A stretch of DNA of 64,000 bases from Leptodactylus fallax (GCA_947044405.1 CAMRHE010000115.1:5332001-5396000); one strand, 5' to 3'; positions 1 to 10,856 are shown, numbered from the stretch's first letter. Program-made: numbers and translations. Notes: generated from the letters alone by a model not told the origin.

Positions 1-56
1 AAATGCAGGGCAGTATCGCTGCATTGCAAACATGACAATCATGACAATATCTTCAT

Positions 57-286
57 AAGGCTAAGGCACCACGTAGCGGGCCACAGCAAAAAAGCGCTGT
101 GGGAAAAATGGTGGCAACCCATTGCGGTTTTTCCTGCAGCGCTTTTCACAGGAAACCTCTGCGGACTTTCTGCTTCTATTTTACCTGTAGGGAAATGCCT
201 GCGTTTCCGTAGGTATAGTTGACATTCTGCGATTTCCAAAACCACAGTGGTTTTGGAAATCTCAGCCAGCGTCTCCACTGTGGAAT
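57..286 (-). mobile_element. GGCCCCACG-type TIR element (MITE), copy a, partial
   Basis: It begins with a diverged terminus (CTAAGGCACCACGTAGCG) that matches in reverse the ends of the copies at 2709-3022 and 10620-10856 (GTGGGGCCTTAGC). It carries the same internal landmarks, such as a TTTCCGTAGGTATA segment. The far end is not clear and I found no target duplication, so its boundary is approximate. The family has no coding capacity; the superfamily is not determined. Confidence 0.5.
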
Positions 287-926
287 TTGATAGAAAACAT
301 GTCGGTATTTCTCTGTATATAAACACGATACATTTCTATTAGCACTGTATCCAGTACACTGGAAAGTTAACATCATTACTGAGTTGGTGCAACCTCCAAA
401 TAAGGCTCTGTTCATGCAACCACTAGGTCCTGTTCTGTCACACATCCATTGTTTTCTGACAGCTAGAATGGTAAATCATCTGGCACCATTATTTCCTATA
501 AAAAGGTGAAAACCTGACACATCCCTTAGAAGTCAATAGGATGCATTAGGATCTGTTATACAATCCAATTCATCCCTCATAACTGTCTTGGCTCCAATAA
601 TGGAAACCATGATGTTTGTGTAAACAGAAACTAAAGGTGATACATATAAACTATCAAAACTCTATGAGATATTCAGTGTAGACAATAGGATTGTAGAGAT
701 TGTAGACAATGTACGCAATGGGACTGTCACCATTTTCTGCTGCTTGTATCAGCTCTACTGTATATCCTCACATCTTTATAGTTTCATTAAACCAGCTTAC
801 TATACCTATCAAGAATTGTATCTAAGATAAAACTGAAGCAACTTTACAAGTTCTATTGATTAAAAATATCTTGCCATTTTGTTTATACACCATCTATGCA
901 GAACTATGTGTCTCTATGGTTACAGA

Positions 927-1420
927 TAGAGATGAGCAAATCGAAGCTGACGAAGTGGAATTCGATCTGAATTTCAGGAAATATTTGATTCACATCGAAT
1001 CTGGATTTCCTCACGCTTCATGGTACCAAATCGCATTTTTTTTAAAATTGCTGCTGCACATGTTAGGACATGGGGCAAGGAACTCTGTGCCACACAATGC
1101 CATGCGTGCAGCCAATCAGCAGCCAGCTAGCCCTGTGATGCCACAGCCCTTTAAACCCTTTGCGAGTGCCCACAGCATTGGGAGCGGGTGTTAGCTGTAA
1201 CTCACAGCTAACACCCTGCTCCATAACCAATCCAACCAATCAAACATGACTGCGGCATCCAAGGGCTTCTGCCATTTTGCCGCCCACCCTCCCACCCCGA
1301 CTTTCTGCAGCCAATAAATAGCTGTTTATTTGCCGCAAATTAATTTGGATCGAATAGAATCGTGTCGGAAAATTTGGCGAAGTTGCCGAATCAAATTTTT
1401 GAAAACTTCGCACATCTCTA
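927..1420. mobile_element. Non-autonomous hAT-type MITE with 8-bp target duplication
   Basis: The element is bounded by inverted ends TAGAGATGAGCAAA and, read in reverse, TAGAGATGTGCGAA. It is flanked by perfect 8-bp direct repeats GTTACAGA at 919-926 and 1421-1428. An 8-bp duplication with short TIRs is the mark of the hAT superfamily. The 494-bp body has no credible protein; an open frame across 856-1194 starts outside the element and is accidental. It is a clean insertion in the unc5d upstream intron. Confidence 0.85.
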
Positions 1421-2244
1421 GTTACAGACTACGAAGATACCCTCTGTGTAGGCTGTGTAGTCTGATCCTGCAGTCATGTTGTTTCCTTTTATTGCTTTAA
1501 ATGTATTGGAACAAAGAAAAAAAAAGTGGTTGCAAAAAGTGTACGTACCCTTTATTATATCTTCTATCTACCATAACATAACTCAGTTTTATGAGTTAGA
1601 CACACTTTTTGCCTACTTCCTAGCAATATATGGAAGTGGTAAGCATATATACTGCGCGGTCATTTTCTTGCTGGGCTTAGGTCTACAGTGACCATCATTT
1701 CTCAAGTATTGAATTTCATTACAAGGATTTTATAAATTGTCATGCCCAAGAACAAGAGATTTGTGTAAATAGGAAATAAGGATTCACGGTGACAGCTTCC
1801 TCTTAAAAGCAACAAAAAAATAATTTGATTTTGCAGCCTGTCGACTCTGAAAAATAACGCTTTCAGAGCCAAATCATTTATTGCTGGAGCTGTACCTTTG
1901 AGTTGGCAACATTTGGCAAGCATGCCCATGGGCATGTCATGCTTCTTTTCATAGAAAATAGTATGCCTAATACGCATTATTTTGTATAAATTATGGGATG
2001 CATAGGATATGCCTATTTTTGGCAGATTGTACCCCCTCAGACATGCACAGAAACTGGTTCCATTGTTCCTTCTAATAAATCACTTGTTAGGAAACTTTGA
2101 GCACCCTAAGGTTATAGCTCAACATATTATTAGGTTGGTGTTGGCTGAACATGGCAATTTCGGCAGTGAACAATCATCTAATGCGTAGAAGGATATATTG
2201 ATATTCCTCAGAGAGACTATAGAATAGGTTGTCCATATCATATG

Positions 2245-2575
2245 AACAGGTGTCCGACACCTGGCCATCCTCACTGATCAGCTGTTAGAAGTGGCAGTGG
2301 AGCTCAGGTGAGTGCTCCTATACTTCAGATATACGTCAGTGATGTCATGTTCATTGGTTGCATGGCCTGTTTGCAGCTCAATCCCATTAAAGTGAATGGG
2401 ACTGAACTGCAATACCAAGCACAGTCACTGTGGAATATATGGTGTTCTGCCTGGTATTTAAAGAAGAGGCCACAGAGCTCGTCCAAATGCTGCAGCCTCT
2501 TTAAAAAATTGGTGGGGGTGCTGGGTTTCGGACCCCGAGTGATCTGATATTAATGACCTATTCCAACACTGAACT
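2245..2575. repeat. Interspersed frog-type repeat, copy 1
   Basis: The sequence includes CACTGATCAGCTGTTAGAAG, a CCCATTAAAGTGAATGGGAC segment and a GGACCCCGAGTGATCTGATA end. Closely worded segments occur at 35095-35460 (GGACCCCGACTGATCTGATA) and partly at 27384-27540 (GTGCTACCACTACAATGTAC). That identifies a dispersed family. Boundaries and class are uncertain; no coding capacity. Confidence 0.5.
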
Positions 2576-2708
2576 CGGTTCTGATATAAATATGTTATCT
2601 CTCGATATTCAATATAGAAATTCCAGTTGTAATATTAATATCAGTTGTGGACATTTGGTGCTAATTGATGTTTAAATATGACTTTTCAACATGAATTTTG
2701 GTGAATGA

Positions 2709-3022
2709 GGCTAAAGCCCCACCTTGTGAAAAGCAGCGCTTTTGCCAATGCAAAAATGCAGGTGCAAAAAACGCTACATTTTACAGTAGCTGGCTAATCC
2801 CATCCACGCATTGCATAAAAAAAATCTGCAGCGGAGAAGCTGCGTTTTCAAAAACACCCGCTGGTGTTTTCCATATAGGTATAATAAGGGCAGAAAGCAC
2901 ACAGAGAAAAACTCTGCGAAAACGCAATGGCAAATGCTGTGGAAAAAAACGCAAAGCGTTTCTGCCGCCTTTTTTTTGCGTAGCATTTTTTTTTGCTGCA
3001 TTTCGCTGTGTGGGGCCTTAGC
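2709..3022 (+). mobile_element. GGCCCCACG-type TIR element (MITE), copy b, near complete
   Basis: It starts GGCTAAAGCCCCACC and ends GTGTGGGGCCTTAGC, imperfect inverted repeats of one another. It is about 314 bp and matches the interrupted copy at 3367-3444 plus 10620-10856 in order and orientation (TAATCCCATCCACGCATTGC; CTGGTGTTTTCCATATAG). No coding potential beyond accidental frames on both strands. I could not define a target duplication, so superfamily is left open. Confidence 0.7.
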
Positions 3023-3366
3023 TTTAGGAAGTTTTCGAGAGTGTCCACATGGGACTGATAGTTTTTTTGCAGAATAATCCTGCAAAGGAAAAAGAAACAC
3101 ACCAAATATGTGTTTTTTTATGTGGTTTCATAGTATAATTTCTGTTTTATAGCAAACCAAAGAATGAAATCTAGGATTAAAACCCACAACATAAAATGAC
3201 ATGCAGCGAATTTAAAATGCACATCGCTTGTCAGCTTTGTAAAATGTCATCCACTTTGCTGGTACTGTAATACACTGCAGATTTTCTGCACACAATTCCA
3301 TGGCAGAATATCTGCAACATATCCAATCTGAATATACCATTAATCTGGATTGCAGGCTGCAAACTC

Positions 3367-3444
3367 TTAGACTGGGGCCCCACGTTGCGAAAACGCAGCG
3401 TTTTACAGTACCTGCAAAGTGGATGAGATTCTGGCTTATCCCAT
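3367..3444 (+). mobile_element. MITE copy c, left part (split by Gypsy insertion)
   Basis: It begins GACTGGGGCCCCACGTTGCG and continues CAGTACCTGCAAAGTGGATG to CTTATCCCAT, the same order as copy d at 16952-17142. It stops exactly where the Gypsy LTR begins (3445). The rest of the same copy resumes at 10620. The last four bases, CCAT (3441-3444), are repeated at 10620-10623. Confidence 0.85.
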
Positions 3445-4429
3445 TGTGAACCGAGAGCAAGGCAGGTGGTTTGGACTCCGCAACCAGAAATGAACGCACA
3501 CGCGGTAGTTCAAGAAAAAAAATATATATTTACTATAAGTTAATAAAGGCTAGTTAAAGGTAAAATGACAGGGCTAAAGACAAGCAAAATATACAATATA
3601 GCATGAACAATTTCAAGGCAAATTCTGCAATGGTTTCTACTTTTACTCTGTCCACTTCTGCAGTATGGACACTGAATGAACAATATACTCAAAACTATCC
3701 CTAACTGACCCTGACTTCACATTTGGGTGCACCCCCTTTTCCCCAGTGGTCCAGGTGGACCGCTTACAGTCCGTAGAAGCGCGCGGTGGGGCCCAAAGTC
3801 GGTCCTTTCTTTTATAGTGAAGCGTCCTCTCCTCACGGTTATCAGGATCTTGGGAGAAATGAAGTCCTCTTTAACAGACAGGGAAACCAACTGAATGCAA
3901 TGTAATCCAACAGCAGATTCCACTCAGCACACTGACAGTCCTGCCGAATCCATACACTGAGCTGGGATGTAAGCCGGGTTTTAGCAGGTGCACGGGCCCC
4001 GTCCAGTACATCAACAGCCCTGCGAGTCTCTATCTGTGGTATCCATATACACAGTCACAATGTCAGTCTCACTGATCAGCCACTGAGCACAGTTCCTTTC
4101 ACGTGGACTCACTAGTCCTGTTGTCTCTTTACACTCTGTTTGTCTCTGGACCAAGATACAGCTTAGCTGTACAGAAAAATCTCCACACCAGTTCAATACA
4201 ACACTTGCCAAGATGGCTGCTGCTCTCTGTCTCGTCACTTCCTGCTTCTCTGCTCACACTCTGTCTGCAGAACAGGCAGGCTGACATAAAAGGGGGGGGG
4301 TCTCACTCCAGCATCATGTCACAATTACAATGGCTGCTGTCTTAAAGGAACAGAATCACAGAAATACATTCAACATTAACAGTTTATACAGACAAATGAA
4401 GCTTAAGACAACATTGGCTGTCTCTTACA
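3445..4429 (-). repeat. 3' LTR of Gypsy element (element orientation)
   Basis: This 985-bp LTR reads TGTGAACCGAGAGC…TGTCTCTTACA on the + strand (TG…CA). It is identical to 9643-10619 apart from one T/A substitution near 3975, an 8-bp difference near 3985, and one-base changes in an A run and a G run. A TATA-like box copy lies at 3809-3816 (minus strand). Confidence 0.95.
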
Positions 4430-4443
4430 TATTCCCCCCCACT
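4430..4443 (-). other. Polypurine tract of Gypsy element
   Basis: On the minus strand the sequence AGTGGGGGGGAATA lies directly against the 3' LTR and immediately follows the pol stop codon (4444-4446). This is the position and composition of a plus-strand primer. Confidence 0.85.
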
Positions 4444-7400
4444 TTAAGATTGGCAGTCCCTGCCTATGACTGTATATCCAGAGGGTTGTACTTTTATGCA
4501 CAGGGTGGTAGTATACCGATGTATGGCAGGCCAAACAAACTCATCCTGCGCATACCGAACAGGGGGAATACCAGCATTTGGCCTAGTGGTCCGTCTGAGG
4601 ACCGGTGGTATATTATGGGGTGCTGCAGCTATGGGCTGAGAAGGACCAGCGGATTCCGCACCAGAGGGGGCACAGGCCGGAGATACAGTAGTCACAGGTG
4701 GAACATCCCCAGGAGCAGGGATCGGCCAACAATCATCCTCCTCGTCGGAGGCCCATTCCGCACCTCCATTCTCTGACTGTGGGAGCTCATTCACATTGGC
4801 AGGCCCATCGTGATTTGTCCCTTCAGAATGACACAGGCGCAACATATTTCGGTGAAGTACTCGAACACAATCAGTTCCTTCTTTCTGGACCTGGTACACT
4901 GGCCCATTCGCATACTTGCGGCCAACAACACGATACGGCAAAGCCTCCCATCTGCTTTCCAATTTCCCTTGGGGTTTCTTGACACGAACTAGCACCAGGT
5001 CGCCTGGTTGCAATGGTGCTTCTTGCACTGGGGTCTTATCAGGATGGGGATGTTCTTGCAGGCGCTGCCGCACCAATCGATGGATCGTCTCAAGTCTCTG
5101 CCGATGCGCCCGCACCCAAGAGGTTGGATCCCTCGGAGGGAACCCATCCACATCATTCAACTGTAATTCTCCTATACTTCGCCCAGACCGCCCAAAGAGA
5201 AGTGTATAAGGAGAGTACCCCGTTGTAGAATGGACCTGATTGTTATAGGCCCACACCATTTCAGACAAGAACTGAGGCCACTGTAACTTCTTGTCTTCCT
5301 CCAGAGTCCGCAGCATCTGTAGCAGAGTTCTGTTGAATCTTTCACAGGCCCCATTTCCCTGAGGGTGGTATGGAGTCGTGTGCGACTTCTTTATCCCGTA
5401 GATACGTTGAACTTCTTTCATTACGTGTCCCTCAAAGCAGGAGCCCTGGTCGGAGTGGATGCGTTGGGGGCACCCATATACTCGAATGAAATCTTGGCAC
5501 AGAGCACGAGCTGCTGACTCAGCTGTCTGGTCCTTGGTGGCGGTTACCACCGCAAATTTGGTGAAGTGATCCACCATTACGAGGCAATACTGGTGTCCGC
5601 TATTGGATGGGCCCACCATTAGATAGTCTATCATGACGATTTCTAAAGGTTCCTGGGTCACGATGGTTTGCAGGGGGAGCTCTCTGTTCTATTGCCTTAT
5701 GGATCTCACAAGTTCGACAGCTGCGGCATACTTCTTCGACCATTTGACGAAGACCAGGGCAGTAAATCAGTCGCTGTAACCAACGAAAGGTCTTCTCATG
5801 ACCAAAATGTCCATTCTTATTATGAGCCTCAACTGCCAAGGAGCGAGCCAGTTCACTAGGCACCACAATTTGGTATCGAATGTCGATCTCAGAAGATAAA
5901 TAGACCTTTCGGCATAGCACTCCATTTTTCATCTCCAACTTTTCCCACTGACTCAAAACAGATAATATCTCACGTGTCAGTCGTTCTCTTTCCTCTCTAC
6001 AGGGCTTCTGGCCTTTCTCAACACACTTGATCATCTGCGCCAGCCCCTCATGGGTCTGTTGTATCTGTGCCCATTCCTGTCGTGAGGGACCAAAGAAAGG
6101 AGCCATTTCAGTCCCCTCCATCTCAAACTGATTAGTGGCGGTCAAGGCCTGTGAAAATCTGCTGAAATCGGGCACCTCCACATGCTCCAACTCATGATCC
6201 ACGTCTTCTGTGGGGGTCTGGGCAGTTACCCTAGAAAGTCCGTCAGCATTCTGGTTCTCTGTCTTGGACCGATACTTAATGCGGTAATTGAATGTAGACA
6301 TTCGGGCTATCCACCTCTGCTCTAACGCCCCAAGCTTGGCATTTTCCAGGTGAGCTAGTGGGTTGTTGTCAGTCAGTACTAAAACTTCAGCACCGGTCAA
6401 ATATTCAGAGAATTTCTCGGTCATGGCCCATACCAGTGCCAACAGCTCCAATTTAAATGAACTATAATTCTCGGGGTTTCTTTCAGAATCTCTCAAAGAC
6501 CGGCTGCCGTACGCTATGACCCTCTCCTGGCCATCCTGAAGCTGGGAAAGCACTGCTCCAAGACCATACAGGCTTGCATCTGTATATAGCTGGAACGGCA
6601 AGTGGTAATCAGCATATGCCAAGATTGGGGCTGTTGTCAGTGCATCCTTCAATGCCTGGAAGGCTTGTTCCTGTTCAGGTCCCCACTTCACGGACCGGTT
6701 CTTTGGACCACCGGATGTGCCTCGTAGGAGAGCATTAAGTGGTGCTGCTACCTTGGCGAAATCCTTAATAAACCGTCGATAGTAACCGGCTACTCCAAGG
6801 AACGCCCTCACTTCTCGCAGGGTAGTCGGTATCGGCCAATCTTGAACAGCCGCTATCTTGTCTCTTGATGGTCTCACCCCTTCTCCTGATACGCGGTGAC
6901 CCAAGTAATCAATTTCAGATTGGAACAACCGACATTTACTGGGTTTCAATTTGAGCCCATGTTCCCGCAATCTTCGAAATACTTGCCCCAACTGGTGGAG
7001 ATGGTCTTCAAAGGTCGCAGAATACACTATAATGTCATCCAAGTAGATGAGAGTGAACTCAAAGTTGAAGTCACCAAGACATTTCTCCATCAACCGCTGA
7101 AACGTTCCGGGTGCATTTGTCAACCCGAAGGGCATCCGGTTAAATTCGTATAGTCCCATGGGCAAGATGAATGCCGTCTTCTCCCTGTCTTTTGTGGCCA
7201 TCGGCACCTGCCAATACCCACTAGCCAGATCTAGTGAGGAGAAGTACCGGGCTCTCCCTAGCGCTGAGAGGGACTCCTCAATCCGTGGCAAGGGGTAGGA
7301 ATCTCGTACGGTGCAAGCGTTTAACTTCCGATAGTCTACGCAAAATCGGATGGACCCATCTTTTTTTCTTACTAACACCACAGGAGCCGCCCAGGGACTC

Positions 7401-8593
7401 TGGCTTTCTTGGATGATCCCACCCTGTAGCATCTTAGCTAACAGTTCTTTCACTTCCTGATACAACTGTGGAGGAATTTGTCGGTAGCGCTCTCTAATTG
7501 GAGGGGTGTCTCCTGTGGGAATCTCATGGTAGATCCCTGTGGTACATCCAAAATCTTCAGCATACCGTGCAAAGGTGGCTTGGTTCTCCCACAAAAGCTC
7601 ATCTACCTTCTGCACCCATTCCAGAGAACATGAACTTACATCCATCTTCATCTGTTCTCGAATTGCACAGCCATTCCATTCAGAGGTGGGTTCCTCATCT
7701 TCTCCCATGGACACAGTTACGGTCCACTCATCCCTTTCAGTCGGCTTCAGCTGCATTGGAGTTACTTTCCTTACTTCCTCCGGAGTCACATAGATGTTAG
7801 CCAGCAGCCTCCCTGGGGTCAGGTCCACACTCTGGTCCTGAGTGTTTACACATCGAAGTGGTACTCTTCCATTGCGAACTATTGCCAAGGAACGGGCCAC
7901 TAGCGGATCAACACCTCCTTCGGCTGCCTGCAGTGGTTCTACCAACACAGCTATGCCCTCTAGTTTCCGACAGGTGCCTACGGGCATGGACACTATTGTC
8001 TCCCGACTGGGTGGCAGTGTAACTTTTGTATGCAAAGGAACTGAAATTCGAGCCAGAGGACGCTGTGCATCTGAACTTTTCTGTAAGCCACATGTCCGGA
8101 TCAGCCGCTGGAAAGCTGTTTGAGTAGGCCGATGGGTGGTGGTTTCTTTCCAATAACCGTGACCTTTCTTTTCAAAGAGGATCCGATCTAATTCTTTTAA
8201 CACATTCATCCCCAAAATGACAGGGACCTTTACTTCATGTGACTCCTGTACCACCACAATGCCTTTCCTACCTAGATCTTGGCCACATACCCGGACATTC
8301 ATCCAGGCCACTCCCACGACCGGAACTGGTAACTGGTTAGCTGCGACCACTCGTACGAATGTATGGGGATCATATTTCACATGTTGCCGGAAGTACCGTT
8401 CATAACAGTCTCTACTCAAGGTCGTTACTTGGGAACCCGTGTCAATCATCCCGGTAACCGGAATACCCTCCATTTCCACCTGTATGACAGGACTTGCAGC
8501 GATCAGGTCATCATCAGGGCATTCTCCCCACATAGTCTCCTTGTCAGTCTCCCCTACTACACGCCCTTCAGCAGCAGGGGACTTCAGTTTAAC
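4444..8593 (-). pseudogene. pol: Gypsy Pol: protease-RT-RNase H-integrase, one frameshift
   Basis: Numbering from the first methionine (8533). The aspartic protease motif DTGSQ is at 31-35. The reverse transcriptase has SSLDLASGY near 434 and YLDD at 497-500. RNase H has TDAS (D652), E696, D722 and NADG (D764). The integrase zinc finger has H904, H909, C939 and C942. The frame then breaks at a run of five identical bases (5673-5677) and integrase continues in another frame to the stop at 4444. That second part holds the D,D35E core (ending with GACERF) and a GPY/F-like module. With the shift the polyprotein would end early, without the integrase core. All other catalytic motifs are intact; the break may be real or a homopolymer sequencing error. 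Confidence 0.92.
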
Positions 8594-9609
8594 GGCGGTC
8601 TCTCATAAGTTTGTCGCTGCTCTGGACATCTAGCAGCAACGTGGCCCATCCGTCCACACTCCCAGCAGCGTATCCCCCGTCGTTCTGGCCATCTGTTTGG
8701 GCCCCTTCGGTAAGCCCCTTCGATTTCTCCTGAGCACTGCACTAAATGATTTGGACCCCTTCGGTAGGTCCTATCCTCACCCCTCCAGCGGGGTGGTGGG
8801 TGATTCTGACTTGCTGGGTGTGGATGGCTCACCCTTTCATCTCCAGTCTTCTGGAAGTCTGCAATTTTCATAGACTGCTCATCACAACGAGTGTGCAAGT
8901 GTTCCATTTGTTCTTGCAGTTTCTGCATTACTGTGAGAATTTCTTTAACCGTCCCTTTTTCTACTGTCTCTGAGCCAGAACTAGCCCCCTGTGACAAAGT
9001 AACTCCAACTGCGGTCTGCGGCCTCGGGACCATACTATTGGCACGGGAGATGGCTTCTACCTGTACATCATGGAATTTAGCATCAGTCTCTCGTCGTATA
9101 AAATCCTGCATAGTCACAGTTAAACTGCCGTCACGTATCCCCAGGACAAACTGGTCACGGAGAGTCCGATCAGGGTTACAGAAGGCTGGCGAGCCCCCTC
9201 TTTCCTTCCTTTGAATATCTCGGAGCAGTTCTTGTAGGGCATTTGCATATTGGGGAAGGCTTTCATTCTCCTGTTGTACCCTCTGGAAGAACCGAGCCTG
9301 CAGAGACCCCAGCAATGCAGTTTCTCCATAGATGGTTTCTAGAATCTGGACTACTTGCTCAAATGTCTGCCTTTGTTCAAATGGCCTCAGTATCACCGTG
9401 GTCTTAGCATCCCCTTGTAATGTCAATATTGCTAGCTCTACTAGTACTTCTGGTGCGGTCTGGTACATTCGCTGTATCATTCGTATCTGTTCCACCCACA
9501 TACTCACTGACATATTATTGCCATCAAATTTAGCTAACTGACTCATTATAGCCCCTGCTGGCATTCTTCCTCCAGCACCATTCTCCCGAACGGGTGCGTC
9601 ACCGTCCAT
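8584..9609 (-). CDS. gag: Gypsy Gag polyprotein
   Basis: The intact frame of 341 codons plus stop encodes the particle-forming Gag. I chose the ATG at 9609 (MDGDAPVREN) because the longer open frame to 9711 begins inside the LTR and crosses the primer site. The middle has a capsid-like helical region (LPQYANALQELLRDIQRK) of the Ty3/Gypsy type. The C-terminal end has one CCHC zinc knuckle, CWECGRMGHVAARC, for RNA binding. The frame stops at 8584-8586 and overlaps pol by a -1 shift. No lesion is visible. Confidence 0.93.
   Translation of the reverse strand: MDGDAPVRENGAGGRMPAGAIMSQLAKFDGNNMSVSMWVEQIRMIQRMYQTAPEVLVELAILTLQGDAKTTVILRPFEQRQTFEQVVQILETIYGETALLGSLQARFFQRVQQENESLPQYANALQELLRDIQRKERGGSPAFCNPDRTLRDQFVLGIRDGSLTVTMQDFIRRETDAKFHDVQVEAISRANSMVPRPQTAVGVTLSQGASSGSETVEKGTVKEILTVMQKLQEQMEHLHTRCDEQSMKIADFQKTGDERVSHPHPASQNHPPPRWRGEDRTYRRGPNHLVQCSGEIEGAYRRGPNRWPERRGIRCWECGRMGHVAARCPEQRQTYERPPLN
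8587..8593 (-). promoter_or_regulatory. Candidate -1 frameshift site between gag and pol
   Basis: The minus strand reads G TTA AAC in the gag frame, directly followed by the TGA stop of gag. The pol frame is shifted by -1 and is open through this point. G-TTA-AAC is a known functional variant of the X-XXY-YYZ slippery heptamer (used in an arterivirus). I did not identify a downstream pseudoknot. Confidence 0.7.
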
Positions 9610-9621
9610 TCTGGTAAGCGG

Positions 9622-9639
9622 ATCCTGCCGACTACGCCA
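9622..9639 (-). other. Primer binding site, complementary to tRNA-Ser 3' end
   Basis: The + strand reads ATCCTGCCGACTACGCCA, which is the 3' acceptor end of a vertebrate serine tRNA (…CCTGCCGACTACG plus CCA) as I know it. The minus strand therefore presents TGGCGTAGTCGGCAGGAT just inside the 5' LTR, separated by three bases. This is where reverse transcription would start. Confidence 0.85.
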
Positions 9640-9642
9640 ATT

Positions 9643-10619
9643 TGTGAACCGAGAGCAAGGCAGGTGGTTTGGACTCCGCAACCAGAAATGAACGCACACG
9701 CGGTAGTTCAAGAAAAAAATATATATTTACTATAAGTTAATAAAGGCTAGTTAAAGGTAAAATGACAGGGCTAAAGACAAGCAAAATATACAATATAGCA
9801 TGAACAATTTCAAGGCAAATTCTGCAATGGTTTCTACTTTTACTCTGTCCACTTCTGCAGTATGGACACTGAATGAACAATATACTCAAAACTATCCCTA
9901 ACTGACCCTGACTTCACATTTGGGTGCACCCCCTTTTCCCCAGTGGTCCAGGTGGACCGCTTACAGTCCGTAGAAGCGCGCGGTGGGGCCCAAAGTCGGT
10001 CCTTTCTTTTATAGTGAAGCGTCCTCTCCTCACGGTTATCAGGATCTTGGGAGAAATGAAGTCCTCTTTAACAGACAGGGAAACCAACTGAATGCAATGT
10101 AATCCAACAGCAGATTCCACTCAGCACACTGACAGTCCTGCCGAATCCATACACTGAGCTGGGATGTAAGCCGGGATTTAGCAGGTGCCGTCCAGTACAT
10201 CAACAGCCCTGCGAGTCTCTATCTGTGGTATCCATATACACAGTCACAATGTCAGTCTCACTGATCAGCCACTGAGCACAGTTCCTTTCACGTGGACTCA
10301 CTAGTCCTGTTGTCTCTTTACACTCTGTTTGTCTCTGGACCAAGATACAGCTTAGCTGTACAGAAAAATCTCCACACCAGTTCAATACAACACTTGCCAA
10401 GATGGCTGCTGCTCTCTGTCTCGTCACTTCCTGCTTCTCTGCTCACACTCTGTCTGCAGAACAGGCAGGCTGACATAAAAGGGGGGGGGGTCTCACTCCA
10501 GCATCATGTCACAATTACAATGGCTGCTGTCTTAAAGGAACAGAATCACAGAAATACATTCAACATTAACAGTTTATACAGACAAATGAAGCTTAAGACA
10601 ACATTGGCTGTCTCTTACA
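9643..10619 (-). repeat. 5' LTR of Gypsy element (element orientation)
   Basis: This 977-bp LTR carries the element promoter on the minus strand. The U3 end is at 10619 and the LTR ends at 9643, three bases before the primer binding site. Its right edge abuts the CCAT target duplicate at 10620. Confidence 0.95.
10006..10013 (-). promoter_or_regulatory. TATA box in Gypsy 5' LTR
   Basis: TATAAAAG is read on the minus strand in the middle of the LTR, followed by GC-richer sequence. It is the best candidate core promoter for genomic RNA. The same motif is in the other LTR at 3809-3816. Confidence 0.6.
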
Positions 10620-10856
10620 CCATTCACACATTGCAGAAAAAAATCTGCAGCAGAAAAGCAGCCTTTTCAAAAACACTGTCAACTGCACTTACGGAAACGC
10701 TGGTGTTTTCCATATAGATATAATAGAAGCAGATTTCCGCAGAGGAAAACTTTCTGAATTTCTGTTAAAAAAAACATTGTGAAAAAACTTGTGTTTCCAA
10801 CTCAGTCTTTTCTGCAGCGTTTTTGGCAGTGATTCGCTGCGTGGGGCCTTAGCCTT
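10620..10856 (+). mobile_element. MITE copy c, right part (split by Gypsy insertion)
   Basis: It continues the MITE interrupted at 3444. It starts CCATTCACACATTGCAG, where the uninterrupted copies read ATCCCATCCACACACTGCAG (17025-17044), and ends GCGTGGGGCCTTAGCC. CCAT at its start is the duplicated target. It is about 237 bp; with the left part it forms a full-length copy. Confidence 0.85.

Larger units (their letters stand above)
3445..10619 (-). mobile_element. Ty3/Gypsy LTR retrotransposon, near intact, very young
   Basis: This 7,175-bp element lies antisense to unc5d. It has two almost identical LTRs, a tRNA primer site, gag, a pol with protease, reverse transcriptase, RNase H and integrase in the Gypsy order, and a polypurine tract. 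The flanking CCAT duplicates are 4 bp. LTRs differ by one substitution plus three indels (one 8-bp) by my alignment, so insertion was recent. No env-like frame lies between integrase and the 3' LTR. One frameshift in integrase (5673-5677) breaks the pol frame; otherwise it looks capable of expression. Lineage within Gypsy is not assigned; integrase ends with a GPY/F-like module and no chromodomain. Confidence 0.96.

Noticed and set aside
856..1194. 112-codon open frame
   Set aside because: It starts outside and runs into the hAT-type MITE; no protein likeness, and its reading frame follows repeat composition.
4330..4776. 148-codon + strand frame
   Set aside because: It begins in the LTR and is antisense to the C-terminal end of Gypsy pol.
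4444..4800. Possible env gene after Gypsy integrase
   Set aside because: The only frame is the C-terminal tail of pol, which ends at the polypurine tract; no signal peptide or membrane segment is seen.
9622..9639. tRNA-Ser gene
   Set aside because: Only the 3' acceptor arm sequence is present, placed next to an LTR; it is a primer binding site.
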